From the NCBI GenBank assembly GCA_023441125.1, contig JAEZQV010000424.1, positions 1 through 6,043 on the forward strand: a stretch of DNA of 6,043 bases, written 5' to 3'. A program made the translations under genes and the position numbers. How positions within the stretch are numbered: the first letter of the stretch is position 1; each line of letters starts with the position of its first letter. The DNA is from Bacillota bacterium. Its GTDB lineage: Bacteria; Bacillota_C; Negativicutes; Sporomusales; Sporomusaceae. Shown here piece by piece: positions 5,843-6,043 of the stretch. Below the pieces are notes generated by a model that saw only the letters and a program-made list of their open reading frames with translations, did no database searches and was not told the origin of the DNA.

Positions 5843-6043
5843 CGACGCCGGCGGAATTTATTGACTGGCTGGCCCCGGTGGCCCAACGCGTTTGCCGGCG
5901 TTACCGGCTGTATGCCAGTGTGTGTATCGCCCAGGCGGCGATGGAAAACGGCTGGGGCCGGTACACGATCGGTGACTATAATATTTTTGGCCGTAAAGCT
6001 GCGGCCGGCGATAAAATACAGAGAAAGTCACACCAAAAGTGTG
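5842..6043 (+). CDS. Endolysin, glucosaminidase (GH73/FlgJ-like) domain, 3' end outside window; non-ATG start and possible frameshift
   Basis: From the presumed ACG start the protein reads (M)TPAEFIDWLAP, then LYASVCIAQAAMENGWGRY, then YNIFGRKAAAGDK, the signature of phage peptidoglycan hydrolases of the beta-N-acetylglucosaminidase type. The Glu in AQAAMENGWG (residue 35) corresponds to the catalytic acid. It sits directly after the holin, as expected for a lysis cassette. The start is odd: the stop/start overlap is TAACG, where TAATG would give MTPAEFIDW. The only standard in-frame start nearby is GTG 5878, which would remove the first 12 residues and has no clear ribosome binding site. After GDK (6015) the frame reads IQRKSHQKC, unlike the family, whereas the frame starting at 6015 reads NTEKVTPKV, which looks more natural. 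The family call is firm; whether the gene is intact is doubtful. Confidence 0.8.

Overview
This window is the tail-fibre and lysis end of the late region of a tailed bacteriophage, most likely an integrated prophage or prophage-like element of a Gram-positive-type (Bacillota) host. Every gene lies on the + strand. Strong AGGAGG-type ribosome binding sites, short gene spacings and stop/start overlaps fit a Bacillota phage. A Negativicutes host (Sporomusa/Pelosinus-like) is my guess from the flavour of the proteins; nothing in the window proves it. There are no integrase, regulatory, tRNA, rRNA, CRISPR or insertion-sequence features.

Layout: (1) 3-1430, the 3' part of a large baseplate-hub-like tail protein. 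Its hub fold appears to be split by an inserted discoidin-like (F5/8 type C) carbohydrate-binding module and a small beta module. (2) 1460-3478, a long fibre/stalk protein. Its second half is a strictly in-register array of 23 clear decapeptides (24 with a degenerate first unit), and it ends in a typical phage fibre cap. (3) 3478-3660, a 60-residue ORF overlapping the fibre stop codon. It looks like the head of a longer phage tail protein whose second half is missing. (4) 3661-3817, a short AT-richer gap. (5) 3818-5248, a second fibre with a DUF2793-like N-terminus followed by Ala/Thr-rich fibre repeats, ending without an obvious receptor-binding domain. (6) 5278-5301, a rho-independent terminator. 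(7) 5315-5842, a holin of the phage_holin_4 type. (8) 5842 to the window end, the start of a glucosaminidase-type endolysin.

Working together: the hub-like protein would close the tail tip, the two fibres and the small protein would form the host-contact apparatus, and the holin/endolysin pair would release progeny.

The most notable points are signs of decay or unusual expression near the end. The endolysin has an ideally placed Shine-Dalgarno but ACG where ATG is expected (TAACG instead of TAATG), and its reading frame may be broken at an A-run near 6013. Together with the truncated 60-residue ORF, this suggests a degenerating prophage or sequence errors. The modular architecture (discoidin inside a hub, the same beta module in two adjacent proteins, an indel-free decapeptide stalk) is the most interesting structural biology. 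I do not see a convincing new non-phage system here.
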